Below, piece after piece: positions 45,400 to 54,946 of a stretch of DNA of 64,000 nucleotides. Made by a program: the position numbers and the translations under genes. The DNA comes from Clostridia bacterium (GTDB lineage Bacteria > Bacillota > Clostridia > Oscillospirales > Acutalibacteraceae), in the NCBI GenBank assembly GCA_017399535.1, contig JAFQBX010000034.1, positions 1 to 64,000 on the forward strand, written 5' to 3'. The notes under the pieces were generated by a model that saw only the letters and a list, made by a program, of their open reading frames with translations, made no database searches and was not told the DNA's origin. Each line of letters opens with the position of its first letter. Within the stretch, counting starts at the first letter, position 1.

Positions 45400-45540
45400 G
45401 ATAACGAGAACTGTCACAAAGCAAAGATCAAACCGATCAAAAAAAGCAAACCATACTTATTTACGAGAATTGACGGTCAGCTTTTTGGTCGATGGATTTG
45501 TTTAAATGCTGTTTAAATATTTTATGTAGGTGATAAAAAG

Positions 45541-46746
45541 GTGCGGGTTTTACAGGTCAATGCCGTTTATGGCGTTGGTAGTACAGGAGTTATAGTTGAG
45601 GATATACATAAACTCTGTATCGAAAAGGGTATTGAGTCCTATGCTGCCTACTCTACGACTAATAGAAGTGAAGTGCCAAACGGATACAGAATTGGCAATA
45701 ATTTAGGGAAGAAAGTTCACGCATTATTTAGTAGAATAAACGGCAAACAGGCATATTTTTCGAGAAATGCGACAGTTAAATTTCTTAAATATATTGACGA
45801 AATAAAGCCCGACATAGTTCATCTTCACAACCTACACAGCAATTATATCAATTTGAATATGCTGCTTAAATATTTAGCAAAAAATGATATAAAAACAGTA
45901 ATCACCCTGCACGATTGCTGGTTTTATACGGGCGGCTGTTTCCATTATACCTCGGTCGATTGCTATAAGTGGCTGGGCGGCTGCGGCAACTGTCCTAAAA
46001 AAATGGCTGATACACCAGCATATCTTTTTGACAGTTCAAAAAAGATTTTTCATGATAGAAAAAAATATTTCAGCAGGATAAAAAACCTCACCGTAACCGG
46101 TGTTTCTCAGTGGATAGTTGACGAGGCAAAACGCGGCATTTTTCATAAAAATAACGGTGCGGTAATTTATAACGGCGTTGATACCGAGGTTTTTTGCCCG
46201 ACCGCTTCCGATGTGAGAAAAAAATACAATTCTGAGGATAAATTTGTTATTCTTGCACCTGCGAATAAGATGTTGAGTCCTGTGAACAAAGCCGTTTTTG
46301 AAAATGCGGCAGAGTCGCTTGACGATAATAGTGTGATATGGCTTTTGGCCTGCCCAAAGGATAAGCAAGGTGACCTTCCTGACAAGGTTATTCCGATTGA
46401 TTTCGTCACCGAAAGGGAGGAACTCATTAAGCTTTATTCAGCGGCTGACGTTATGTTTAATCCTACCCGCGAGGAGTCGCTTTCACTTCTCAACGTCGAG
46501 TGTATGTCCTGCGGCACTCCCGTAATCACCTTTAAAAACACGGGGGTAAAGGAAACGGTAGACAATGAGTCAAGCTTTGCCGTTGAAAATGACGACGTAC
46601 AAGCAGTTTTAGAAAAGCTTGATTTTATAAAGGAAAAAGGAAAAATGTTTTTTTCAGCCAACTGTCAAAAGCACGTTGCCGAAAAATTTGAAAAGAAGAA
46701 AAATTACAATAGGTATATAGAGTTATACACTGAAATTAGCGACTGA
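45541..46746 (+). CDS. Glycosyltransferase family 4
   Basis: 401 residues starting at GTG with AGGTGAT upstream. GT-B fold: VLQVNAVYGVGSTGVIV at the start, HLHNLHSNYINLNML, TLHDCWFYTGGCFHYT, GVSQWIVDEAKRG and the donor-site NPTREESLSLLNVECMSCGTPVITFK. The cysteine-rich CYKWLGGCGNCP insert is typical of this capsule-linked group. It adds one sugar to the lipid-linked unit on the cytoplasmic face. Confidence 0.92.
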   Translation: MRVLQVNAVYGVGSTGVIVEDIHKLCIEKGIESYAAYSTTNRSEVPNGYRIGNNLGKKVHALFSRINGKQAYFSRNATVKFLKYIDEIKPDIVHLHNLHSNYINLNMLLKYLAKNDIKTVITLHDCWFYTGGCFHYTSVDCYKWLGGCGNCPKKMADTPAYLFDSSKKIFHDRKKYFSRIKNLTVTGVSQWIVDEAKRGIFHKNNGAVIYNGVDTEVFCPTASDVRKKYNSEDKFVILAPANKMLSPVNKAVFENAAESLDDNSVIWLLACPKDKQGDLPDKVIPIDFVTEREELIKLYSAADVMFNPTREESLSLLNVECMSCGTPVITFKNTGVKETVDNESSFAVENDDVQAVLEKLDFIKEKGKMFFSANCQKHVAEKFEKKKNYNRYIELYTEISD

Positions 46747-46765
46747 TTTTACCAAGGGGATAAAA

Positions 46766-48013
46766 ATGCAAGAAAATAAACTGATAGAAAAAAAGGGAAT
46801 GGGCCTGTTTGAATTTTTGCTTATAGCATTCTTTACGGCGTACTGTATTCTCCCTTCATTTGGACAAATGTTTCCATTTATTTATATATTAATGGCTGCG
46901 CTTGGTTATTGTTTATGCATAGCGCTTTTTGAAAGTAAGGCTAGTCCAAAGGTTTCACGTTTTTTGGTAATGATTTGTATATTAGCTTTGGTTTATACAA
47001 TTACCTGTGAGCCAAGAACCATTTCTCACTCTGTTTCTAATAGAAAAATGAAACTTTTCATTTCAATGATAAATCAGTATTTGATGTTGTTTTTCCCATT
47101 ATTGATGTTTTATCGATTAAAGGAATATGCAGGCCGGCGTAATAAAAAGGTGCTTTTATATTTTGCATACGCCTTGGTAATATACGTTTTCGTAAACACG
47201 CTTTTGGAAATTCTCGCTAATCCTGGTATTACTCGCCATTGGGAGCAGTTTTCAGAATCATCTGAATCGAATATTGGCAGTTATTCATTTGTTTATTCTA
47301 TACCATACATTACCGTTATTTTTGGAATGTTTTTATTAAGGGCAAGGTCTTCTATTATAAAGATATTGTGTTTTATTTGTATTGGTATTTGTTTTTATTT
47401 TCTATTACATGCGGAGTACACATTGGCACTTTTGGTAACCATAATCGGGCTTGTGGTTTTGTTTGTTCAGGTTTATGATTCGGTAGGAATAAAAGCGATG
47501 CTAGTTTGTTCAGTAATAGCTTTTTTTGTAATGGCTCCATATATATTTAATTGGCTTGCCGAAAGTGTACCTACCGAGGCGATGTCCATTCGATTAAGAG
47601 AGATAGCTAATTTCTTTACCTCTGGTGACGCTTCGAGTGAAAATCTTGGTGGACGAATGACGCTATATATAAAAGGAATAGAGTATTTTTTCCGCAGTCC
47701 CCTTTATGGACATAGAATTCTACCATTTGACCCACATGCAACTATTCTGAATATACTGTCTGATACAGGAATATTAGGGTTTGTACCTTTCATGTATGTT
47801 ATTACAGGATGTAATAAGGTAGCAAGGTCTTTGCTTGGCGAAAGTGCAAGGTTGTTTACACCTATGTTCTTTATGTTGATAGCAATGGGACTTACGAATC
47901 CCATACACTCAGCAACGCAAATTTCATTTGCAGTATGGTTTATTGCTCCGCTTACAATTGATTTATTTATAAATAAAAGAGAGGATGAACAATATGAAAG
48001 AGTGGAAGGTTGA
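46766..48013 (+). CDS. O-antigen/capsule polymerase-like membrane protein (Wzy)
   Basis: A 415-residue protein with about ten membrane helices, AT-rich and of low conservation, as is normal for Wzy. A large periplasmic-side loop near residues 270-320 holds ASSENLGGRMTLYIKGIEYF and FRSPLYGHRILPFDPHATILNIL, which matches the polymerase motif. It would polymerise repeat units delivered by Wzx. AAGGGG precedes the ATG. Confidence 0.82.
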   Translation: MQENKLIEKKGMGLFEFLLIAFFTAYCILPSFGQMFPFIYILMAALGYCLCIALFESKASPKVSRFLVMICILALVYTITCEPRTISHSVSNRKMKLFISMINQYLMLFFPLLMFYRLKEYAGRRNKKVLLYFAYALVIYVFVNTLLEILANPGITRHWEQFSESSESNIGSYSFVYSIPYITVIFGMFLLRARSSIIKILCFICIGICFYFLLHAEYTLALLVTIIGLVVLFVQVYDSVGIKAMLVCSVIAFFVMAPYIFNWLAESVPTEAMSIRLREIANFFTSGDASSENLGGRMTLYIKGIEYFFRSPLYGHRILPFDPHATILNILSDTGILGFVPFMYVITGCNKVARSLLGESARLFTPMFFMLIAMGLTNPIHSATQISFAVWFIAPLTIDLFINKREDEQYERVEG

Positions 48014-48938
48014 CGTACCGGTTCTTTTAATATTTTTTACACGTAGTGACACCTTTGAAAAGGTGTTTGAAGCGGTAAGAGAAGCTCGCCCCAGCACCCT
48101 TCTTTTGTGGCAGGACGGCCCTCGCGAAAATAGACCCGATGATATCGAAAATATAAATAAATGCCGCAAAATTGCCGAAAACATTGATTGGGATTGCACA
48201 GTGTATCGGATGTATAATGAAAATAATATTGGCTGCGACCCGTCAATTTTTTATGCGTATAATTGGGCATTTACTCATGTTGATAGGTGCATTTTTCTGG
48301 AAGATGATCAGGTGCCTTGCCAGTCGTATTTTCAGTTCTGTAAGGAATTGCTTGACAGGTATGAAAATGATACTAGGATAAGTCATATTTGTGGCTACAA
48401 TTATACCGAGATAGCTCCTAATTGCGATGACGATTATTTGTTTGCGACATCGGGAAGCGGAGCATGGGCAACATGGAAAAGGGTTGCTGATATGTGGGAT
48501 GGCGAATACAAGTTTTTGGATGATAAGCTTGCTACCGAAAATGTAAAAATTCAGTATGGAGCGCTTGCGGATATATCACTCAGTTGTGCCGAACGGCATC
48601 GAAAGACGGGCAAGGAATTCTGGGAAAGTATTATAGGATGTAACTGCCTTTATAATAATATGTTGTCAATCATACCGAAAAAGAATTTAGTTTCAAATTT
48701 AGGATTGACTCAGGATTCGGTTCACAGCAATACGAGTGAAAAGTATTTGCCGAAGGTTACAGGCAACCTTTTTGAGATGAACACATATGACATTGAATTT
48801 CCTATAAAGCATCCCGATTATGTTATAGAAAACAAGGAGTACAGAAAAAAGGTTAATATAATCACGGGAACAGGCCATCCATTGAGGGTAAAGTGGAGAC
48901 GTTTAGTTTATATTTTTAAAAAGTTGTTTTTTAGATAG
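47994..48938 (+). CDS. Glycosyltransferase (GT2-like, capsule)
   Basis: About 314 residues from the ATG at 47994 (GAGG about 9 bases upstream); an ATG at 47985 sits on the ribosome site and is unlikely. It contains PVLLIFFTRSDTFEKVFEA, CIFLEDDQVPCQSYFQFCK (acidic DxD-like site), AWATWKRVADMWDGEYK and a basic C-terminus. It begins inside the Wzy gene, an overlap of about 20 bases. Confidence 0.8.
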   Translation: MKEWKVDVPVLLIFFTRSDTFEKVFEAVREARPSTLLLWQDGPRENRPDDIENINKCRKIAENIDWDCTVYRMYNENNIGCDPSIFYAYNWAFTHVDRCIFLEDDQVPCQSYFQFCKELLDRYENDTRISHICGYNYTEIAPNCDDDYLFATSGSGAWATWKRVADMWDGEYKFLDDKLATENVKIQYGALADISLSCAERHRKTGKEFWESIIGCNCLYNNMLSIIPKKNLVSNLGLTQDSVHSNTSEKYLPKVTGNLFEMNTYDIEFPIKHPDYVIENKEYRKKVNIITGTGHPLRVKWRRLVYIFKKLFFR

Positions 48939-49012
48939 TAAAAAGTATTAAAGACATGGCAAGGTTTATTTATTTTATTTAATGGCAAAATTAAATGAGT
49001 TGGAGTAAGGTA

Positions 49013-50548
49013 ATGGCACAAAAAAGTCAATTAAAAGCAGGTGCGTTGTTGTCCTATATGGAAATAGGATTAAACATACTGTTAGGCATAGTATATACTC
49101 CCGTTGTGCTTAGAATTTTAGGAAAAGCGGAGTATGGGCTTTACAGTACGGTTTCATCAACCATTTTGACAATGAGCATACTCAGTCTGGGCTTGAATTC
49201 AGGATATATCAGATATTTTTCAATGTATAAGAAAAATAATGATATGGAATCGATATATAAACTGAATGGCTTGTTTATATCGATATTTACTGTTATAGGT
49301 ATTATCATAATTACCTGTGGGCTCCTGTTAACAGCGAATGTAGAACTTATTTTTGACGAGGGACTGACCAAAAGTGAATATGCAACTGCCAGAATATTGA
49401 TGGTTTTGTTTACTATAAGTTTGGCGATTTCGTTTCCTGCCCAAGTATTTGCCCATATAATAACAGCTAATGAAAGGTTTGTTATTTTCAGAACTCTTGG
49501 AATGATAAAGACGGTAGCAGGTCCACTCGTAGCGTTGCCATTGCTTTTTATGGGATATGGCTCGATAGGAATGGTTTCTGCGACCCTTTTTGTCGCAATT
49601 GTAATTGATGTAATTTACTTTTATTACGTAATAAAGGTATTAAAGTATAAGTTCTATTTTCGCGATTTTGAAAAAGGGATATTCAAAAGTATTTTTGTTT
49701 TCACAGGATTTATTGCTCTTAATCTTATTGCCGAGCAAATGAATCATAATTTGGATAAGATATTGATAAGCCGTTATATGGGTACCGAGCCGACGGCAGT
49801 TTATGCGATTGGATATACTCTTTATATGTATTATACGAGCTTTGCGAATGCGATTTCGGGAGTGTTTACTCCGCGGGTGCATAATACTGTCAATGCCACC
49901 GATAATGACGAAAAGGAACGAACAAATAGATTGACCGAGCTATTCGTCCGTGTGGGAAGAATACAGTACATAATTCTCGCTCTTTTAACGCTGGGTATAA
50001 TCTTTTTTGGCTACGAGTTTATAATGGTTTGGGCAGGCAGCGGGTATGAACAGTCATATTATGTTGTTATGTTGCTCATTATAGTCTCAATTGTTCCAAA
50101 TACTCAGAATATAGCAATGTATGTTCAAAGAGCTCTCAATAAGCATAAATTCAGCGGTGTTATGTACGTAATAATGGCGTTTATCAATTTGGTTTTATCA
50201 ATATTGTTAATACCGCCGTTTGGTATAGTTGGGGCAACGGTAGGGACAGTTATTTCTCAAATAGTCGGAAATATTCTTATAATGAATATTTATTACAATA
50301 AAAAATGTAATATCAAGATTTTTGATTATTGGAAAAACATTATTTCAATGTCAAAAGGACTCCTTATCCCGATTGCGTTTGGAATAGTGATAAAAATGTA
50401 TTTTGACGTTAGCACAGTTCCAATGATGCTGTTGGGAATAGCAGTTTTTTCGTGCGTGTATGCCGGTTCAATGTGGCTGTTTGCACTCAATAAATATGAA
50501 AAAAATCTGATTTTAAGTCCTATAAAAAATGCGCTAAAAAAACAATAG
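49013..50548 (+). CDS. Oligosaccharide flippase (Wzx)
   Basis: About 511 residues, with about twelve to fourteen membrane helices of the polysaccharide-export MATE/MVF type (VYTPVVLRILGKAEYGLYST, LNSGYIRYFSMYKKN, ISRYMGTEPTAVYAIGY). The ATG at 49013 has GGAG seven bases upstream, whereas the first in-frame ATG at 48995 has none. It flips undecaprenyl-linked repeat units to the outer face for Wzy. Confidence 0.9.
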   Translation: MAQKSQLKAGALLSYMEIGLNILLGIVYTPVVLRILGKAEYGLYSTVSSTILTMSILSLGLNSGYIRYFSMYKKNNDMESIYKLNGLFISIFTVIGIIIITCGLLLTANVELIFDEGLTKSEYATARILMVLFTISLAISFPAQVFAHIITANERFVIFRTLGMIKTVAGPLVALPLLFMGYGSIGMVSATLFVAIVIDVIYFYYVIKVLKYKFYFRDFEKGIFKSIFVFTGFIALNLIAEQMNHNLDKILISRYMGTEPTAVYAIGYTLYMYYTSFANAISGVFTPRVHNTVNATDNDEKERTNRLTELFVRVGRIQYIILALLTLGIIFFGYEFIMVWAGSGYEQSYYVVMLLIIVSIVPNTQNIAMYVQRALNKHKFSGVMYVIMAFINLVLSILLIPPFGIVGATVGTVISQIVGNILIMNIYYNKKCNIKIFDYWKNIISMSKGLLIPIAFGIVIKMYFDVSTVPMMLLGIAVFSCVYAGSMWLFALNKYEKNLILSPIKNALKKQ

Positions 50549-50565
50549 ATTTGGAGAAATAAATT

Positions 50566-51492
50566 ATGATTCGTAAAATTACAGATAAAATAAAGTTGCC
50601 TGAAACGTGCAGGATTCCATTTGTTAGCGGCTTGTGGTATCGAATAATGCTCGCGGTTGATAATAGAAGCATTGTTAAAGAAAAATTACCTAAAAATCCG
50701 CTTAATACAGAAAAACGGGACGAAAAAATAACTGCATCATTGACAAGTTTTCCTGCGCGAATTGAATATGTTCATATTGCGATAAAGTCAATTATGCTAC
50801 AATCGATGAAGCCGGACAGAATTGTTCTTTGGCTTGCTGAGGAGCAGTTTCCGGATAGAAAGCTTCCTGAACAGCTAACCGAGCTTCAAAAATACGGACT
50901 CGAAATTTGCTGGATGAATAATATGTACAGCCATAAAAAGTATTTTTATTCAATCATGCATCAGTCCGAAAACGAGGTAGTAATAACCTTTGATGATGAC
51001 ATTGTATATCCTATTGACTGCATAAAGCGACTTATGGCCGTTCATAGAAAATATCCGACCTGCCTTGTTTGCGAGAGAGGACAAACTATTTGTTATGAAA
51101 AAAATGGTGAGATAGTAGCCAATCCGGGAAGATGGCAAACCATTTCATCTATCGGGGTCAAAAATCCGACATACAGCATGAACCCATCACCCGGTGGCGG
51201 TTGCTTAATGCCGAAATGTGCATTTCATTCTGACGCTGTAAATGAGGACAAAATTAATGAACTCGCATATAACAAAAACGATGATTTATGGTATATGTTT
51301 ATGTGCGCCGAGAATAAAACGCGAATGATAAAAACACGCAAATATCATCGAATTTTTTCAGTAGTAACCGGCTCACAGGTTGTCCAATTAGCGACCGAAA
51401 ATGTTGTTGCTGATATAAACGTTGAGGTTATGGAGGGGCTGAAAAAGGCATATCCTGACGCTTGGCAGCGAATCGTTACCGATAAAGATTGA
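50566..51492 (+). CDS. Glycosyltransferase-like protein of the capsule operon
   Basis: 308 residues with ITASLTSFPARIEYVHIAIK, IVLWLAEEQFPDRKLPEQL and VVITFDDDIVYPIDCIKRLM, the DDD acidic site of a GT-A-type transferase. PNPSPGGGCLMPK-like residues follow. The family occurs in capsule loci; sugar unknown. GGAG precedes the ATG. Confidence 0.8.
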   Translation: MIRKITDKIKLPETCRIPFVSGLWYRIMLAVDNRSIVKEKLPKNPLNTEKRDEKITASLTSFPARIEYVHIAIKSIMLQSMKPDRIVLWLAEEQFPDRKLPEQLTELQKYGLEICWMNNMYSHKKYFYSIMHQSENEVVITFDDDIVYPIDCIKRLMAVHRKYPTCLVCERGQTICYEKNGEIVANPGRWQTISSIGVKNPTYSMNPSPGGGCLMPKCAFHSDAVNEDKINELAYNKNDDLWYMFMCAENKTRMIKTRKYHRIFSVVTGSQVVQLATENVVADINVEVMEGLKKAYPDAWQRIVTDKD

Positions 51493-51518
51493 TAAATAAC
51501 CGTAAGGAGAAGATAAAT

Positions 51519-52562
51519 ATGGGACTTTTTACAAACAAAACACTTATGATTACAGGTGGTACAGGTTCGTTTGGTAACGCTGTGCTTAACCGCTTTTTAA
51601 AGACTGACATTGGCGAAATTCGCATTTTTTCACGCGATGAAAAGAAGCAGGACGATATGCGCCACGAATTTCAGGCAAAGTATCCGGAAGTTTCGGATAA
51701 AATTAAGTTCTTTATCGGTGACGTTCGCGATATTTCAAGTGTAAAGAACGCCATTCACGGCGTTGACTACATTTTCCATGCCGCAGCGTTAAAGCAGGTT
51801 CCGTCTTGTGAATTCTTTCCGATGGAAGCTGTACGCACCAACGTAATCGGCACCGACAACGTTCTCACCGCCGCAATCGAGGAGGGTGTCAAATCGGTTA
51901 TCTGCCTTTCTACCGATAAGGCGGCTTATCCCGTAAACGCTATGGGCATTTCAAAGGCACTCGAGGAACGCGTTTCGGTAGCTAAGTCGAGAACCACCGA
52001 AAACACAAAGATTTGCTGTACCCGTTACGGCAACGTAATGTGCAGCCGCGGCTCTGTAATCCCTCTCTGGATTGACCAGATTAAGCAGGGTAATCCCATT
52101 ACAATTACCGAGCCGTCAATGACTAGATTTATTATGTCGCTTGACGAGGCGGTTGACCTTGTTCTGTTTGCGTTTGAGCACGGCGTTTCGGGCGACATTC
52201 TCGTTCAAAAGGCACTTGCCTGCACCATTGGCGTATTAGCCGAAGCTGTTAAGGAGCTGTTTGATAGCAAGAGCGAGGTTCGCATTATAGGAATGCGTCA
52301 CGGCGAAAAAATGTACGAAACTCTGCTTACAAACGAGGAGTGCATAAACGCTATCGATATGGGTGATTTCTATCGCGTGCCTTGTGATAAGCGCGACCTT
52401 AATTATGATAAATATTTCAATGACGGCAACCTCGACCGTAATTCGCTTTCAGAATTCGACTCAAATAACACCGAACTTCTGACCGTCGAGCAGGTAAAGG
52501 AAAAGCTGCTTAACATCGACTATATCCGTGACGAATTAGCAAAAAAGGAAGGCAATAATTAA
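51519..52562 (+). CDS. capE: UDP-GlcNAc 4,6-dehydratase/5-epimerase (CapE/FnlA-like)
   Basis: About 347 residues from the ATG at 51519 with AAGGAGAAG upstream. SDR features: TGGTGSFGNAVLNRFL, FHAAALKQVPSCEFFP, CLSTDKAAYPVNAMGISKAL and RYGNVMCSRGSVIPLW. It makes the L-configured keto sugar from UDP-GlcNAc for L-fucosamine. CapF and CapG homologues follow after one intervening gene, so the set is CapE-CapF-CapG. The gene is visibly less AT-rich than the Wzy/Wzx segment. Confidence 0.92.
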   Translation: MGLFTNKTLMITGGTGSFGNAVLNRFLKTDIGEIRIFSRDEKKQDDMRHEFQAKYPEVSDKIKFFIGDVRDISSVKNAIHGVDYIFHAAALKQVPSCEFFPMEAVRTNVIGTDNVLTAAIEEGVKSVICLSTDKAAYPVNAMGISKALEERVSVAKSRTTENTKICCTRYGNVMCSRGSVIPLWIDQIKQGNPITITEPSMTRFIMSLDEAVDLVLFAFEHGVSGDILVQKALACTIGVLAEAVKELFDSKSEVRIIGMRHGEKMYETLLTNEECINAIDMGDFYRVPCDKRDLNYDKYFNDGNLDRNSLSEFDSNNTELLTVEQVKEKLLNIDYIRDELAKKEGNN

Positions 52563-53744
52563 GTGCTCGATTCAAAAATTGAACTGATAATTTCGCTTGC
52601 TCGTAGCGCGTTAAATGGTGAAAAATACGAGTTTGACGGCGATTTTGATTATAACTATATATTGAAGATGGCGACAGCGCATCAAATGTATAGTATGCTC
52701 TATACCGGCGCAGTTAATCTCGGCGCTGACAAAAATGCACCGCAAATGAGGGCGCTTTTTGACCGCGTTTGCAAATCAATTATGATAAGCGACCGTCAGC
52801 TTCATCAGATAAATAGAATAATGAAGGCGTTTGAGAATAACCGAATCGACCATCTCGCATTAAAGGGAATTATTCTCAAATCAATGTATCCCGAGGCGCA
52901 TATGCGTCTTATGGGGGATGCCGATATACTTATTCGCCTCGACCAAATCGACGAGTGCGACAGGGTTATGGCCGAGCTCGGCTTTGAAAAAGGACCCGAA
53001 AGCAATCACGAGCTGATTTACACTCACAAGGATTTGCTTGTCGAGCTGCACAAGCGTACCATTCCTTCGTATAACAAGGATTACTACGCTTATTTCGGCG
53101 ACGGATGGGAAAAGGCGATAAAGTACGATTTAACCAAATCTCGATACACATACAATCCCGAGGATGAGTTTATCTTCATTTTCACCCATTTTTCAAAGCA
53201 TTATCGCGATTCGGGAATCGGCTTCCGTCATTTGTGCGACCTCTGGGTTTATTTGAATAAAAAGCCGAATTTAAATGACGATTACATGAAATCTGAGATG
53301 CAAAAGCTGTGTCTTTACGATTTCTATATGAACATTCGCGATGCTTTGATGTTTTGCTTTGAGAATGGTGACCTTACCGAAAAGGCGGAATTTATTCTGA
53401 ATAACATATTCAGCGGCGGCGCTTATGGTACACGCGAAGCAAATCGACTATCCGATGCGGTAAAAATGTCAAAGGGCAAAACGGTTAGAGGCGCTTGGCT
53501 GAAAAAGGTGATAAAAATTGCCTGCCCACCGTACAAAACGATGACAGAAAGATATTCCGTACTTAAAAAAATTCCCGTTTTGCTACCGATATTCTGGATT
53601 GTGAATTGGGTTGAAATTCTCCTTTTCAGACGAAAGAATATTAAGAAGCGAACCGACGAAATCCGCGCATTGTCGGTGGAAAAGATAGAAAATTATCAGC
53701 ATGGCTTAAATTACGTAGGACTCGATTTTAACTTTGAGGAGTAA
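52563..53744 (+). CDS. Uncharacterised nucleotidyltransferase (NTP_transf_5-like)
   Basis: 393 residues beginning at GTG, one base after the CapE stop. The core reads DHLALKGIILKSMYPEAHM, RLMGDADILIRL (Asp-x-Asp active site), FIFTHFSKHYRDSGIGFRHL and CDLWVYLNKK. This family occurs in capsule and secretion loci; the nucleotide and acceptor are unknown. A mobile fold with no other copy here makes its insertion in the L-FucNAc set notable. Confidence 0.82.
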   Translation: MLDSKIELIISLARSALNGEKYEFDGDFDYNYILKMATAHQMYSMLYTGAVNLGADKNAPQMRALFDRVCKSIMISDRQLHQINRIMKAFENNRIDHLALKGIILKSMYPEAHMRLMGDADILIRLDQIDECDRVMAELGFEKGPESNHELIYTHKDLLVELHKRTIPSYNKDYYAYFGDGWEKAIKYDLTKSRYTYNPEDEFIFIFTHFSKHYRDSGIGFRHLCDLWVYLNKKPNLNDDYMKSEMQKLCLYDFYMNIRDALMFCFENGDLTEKAEFILNNIFSGGAYGTREANRLSDAVKMSKGKTVRGAWLKKVIKIACPPYKTMTERYSVLKKIPVLLPIFWIVNWVEILLFRRKNIKKRTDEIRALSVEKIENYQHGLNYVGLDFNFEE

Positions 53745-53746
53745 TT

Positions 53747-54946
53747 ATGAAGATTTTAGTTACCGGCGCAAACGGCTTTGTAGGACGCAATTTGGTCGAA
53801 GCGCTCAAATGTATAAAGGACGGCAAGGACAGGACCAGACCGAATTTAATAATTGACGAAATTTATTGCTATGACGTCGATTCGACCGATGCCGAGCTTG
53901 ATTTGGCGTGTCAAAATGCCGATTTCGTATTTAATCTCGCCGGGGTAAACCGCCCTCAGTCAAATGACGAGTTTATGAAAGGGAATTTCGGTTTCGCCGA
54001 AACGCTTTTGAATAAATTGAAGTCGTATGATAACAAATGCCCGATTATGCTTTCGTCGTCGGTGCAGGCGACACTTATCGGTCGCTACGACAGCGACTAC
54101 GGCCGAAGCAAAAAGGCAGGGGAGAACCTCTTTTTTGAATATGCCGACCAAACGGGAGCAAAGGTGCTGGTTTACCGCTTCCCGAACCTTTTCGGAAAGT
54201 GGTGCCGCCCGAATTATAATAGCGCCGTTGCAACCTTTTGTCACAATATTGCCAATGATTTGCCGATAACGGTCAATGACCGCGACATTTCGCTCGAACT
54301 TGTTTATATTGACGATTTGGTTCGCGAAATGCTCGACTGCTTGGAGGGAAGGGAACACAGCTGCGAATTTGACGGAATAAGCGCAGTACCGTCTGACGAA
54401 GGAAAATTCTGCATGGTTCCCGTCTCGCACAAGGTTACGCTCGGTCAGATTGTCGACCTGCTTGATGAGTTTAAGAGGCAGCCGTCTACACTCATAATTC
54501 CCGAAATTCCGAACGGCTCATTTGAAAAAAAGCTGTATTCCACATATCTTTCATATCTGCCGAAGGAAAAGGTCAGCTTTCCGCTTAAAATGAATGTTGA
54601 CGAGCGCGGATCCTTTACCGAGCTGATAAAAACGCTTAATTGCGGTCAAATCAGCGTCAATATTTCAAAGCCGTCCATCACAAAGGGACAGCATTGGCAC
54701 AATACCAAATGGGAGTTTTTCATAGTCGTTTCGGGCAAGGGACTCATTCAGCAGCGAAAGATAGGAACCGACGAGGTGCTGAATTTCGAGGTCTCGGGCG
54801 AGAAAATAGAGGCGGTTCATATGCTTCCGGGTTATACGCACAACATAATCAATCTTTCTGATACCGACGACCTGGTTACTGTCATGTGGGCGAATGAACA
54901 GTTTGACAGTACACGACCGGACACATTTTTTGAGGTGGTTGAATAA
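53747..54946 (+). CDS. capF: Bifunctional CapF/FnlB: sugar reductase with cupin domain
   Basis: 399 residues. The N-terminal ~260 residues are an SDR (KILVTGANGFVGRNLVEAL, FNLAGVNRPQSNDEFM, SSSVQATLIGRYDSDYGRSK). The C-terminal ~130 residues are a cupin (GQISVNISKPSITKGQHWHN, VVSGKGLIQQRKIG, HMLPGYTHNIINLSD). The cupin epimerises and the SDR reduces the keto sugar towards UDP-N-acetyl-6-deoxy-talosamine. GAGG precedes the ATG. Standard length for CapF. Confidence 0.93.
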   Translation: MKILVTGANGFVGRNLVEALKCIKDGKDRTRPNLIIDEIYCYDVDSTDAELDLACQNADFVFNLAGVNRPQSNDEFMKGNFGFAETLLNKLKSYDNKCPIMLSSSVQATLIGRYDSDYGRSKKAGENLFFEYADQTGAKVLVYRFPNLFGKWCRPNYNSAVATFCHNIANDLPITVNDRDISLELVYIDDLVREMLDCLEGREHSCEFDGISAVPSDEGKFCMVPVSHKVTLGQIVDLLDEFKRQPSTLIIPEIPNGSFEKKLYSTYLSYLPKEKVSFPLKMNVDERGSFTELIKTLNCGQISVNISKPSITKGQHWHNTKWEFFIVVSGKGLIQQRKIGTDEVLNFEVSGEKIEAVHMLPGYTHNIINLSDTDDLVTVMWANEQFDSTRPDTFFEVVE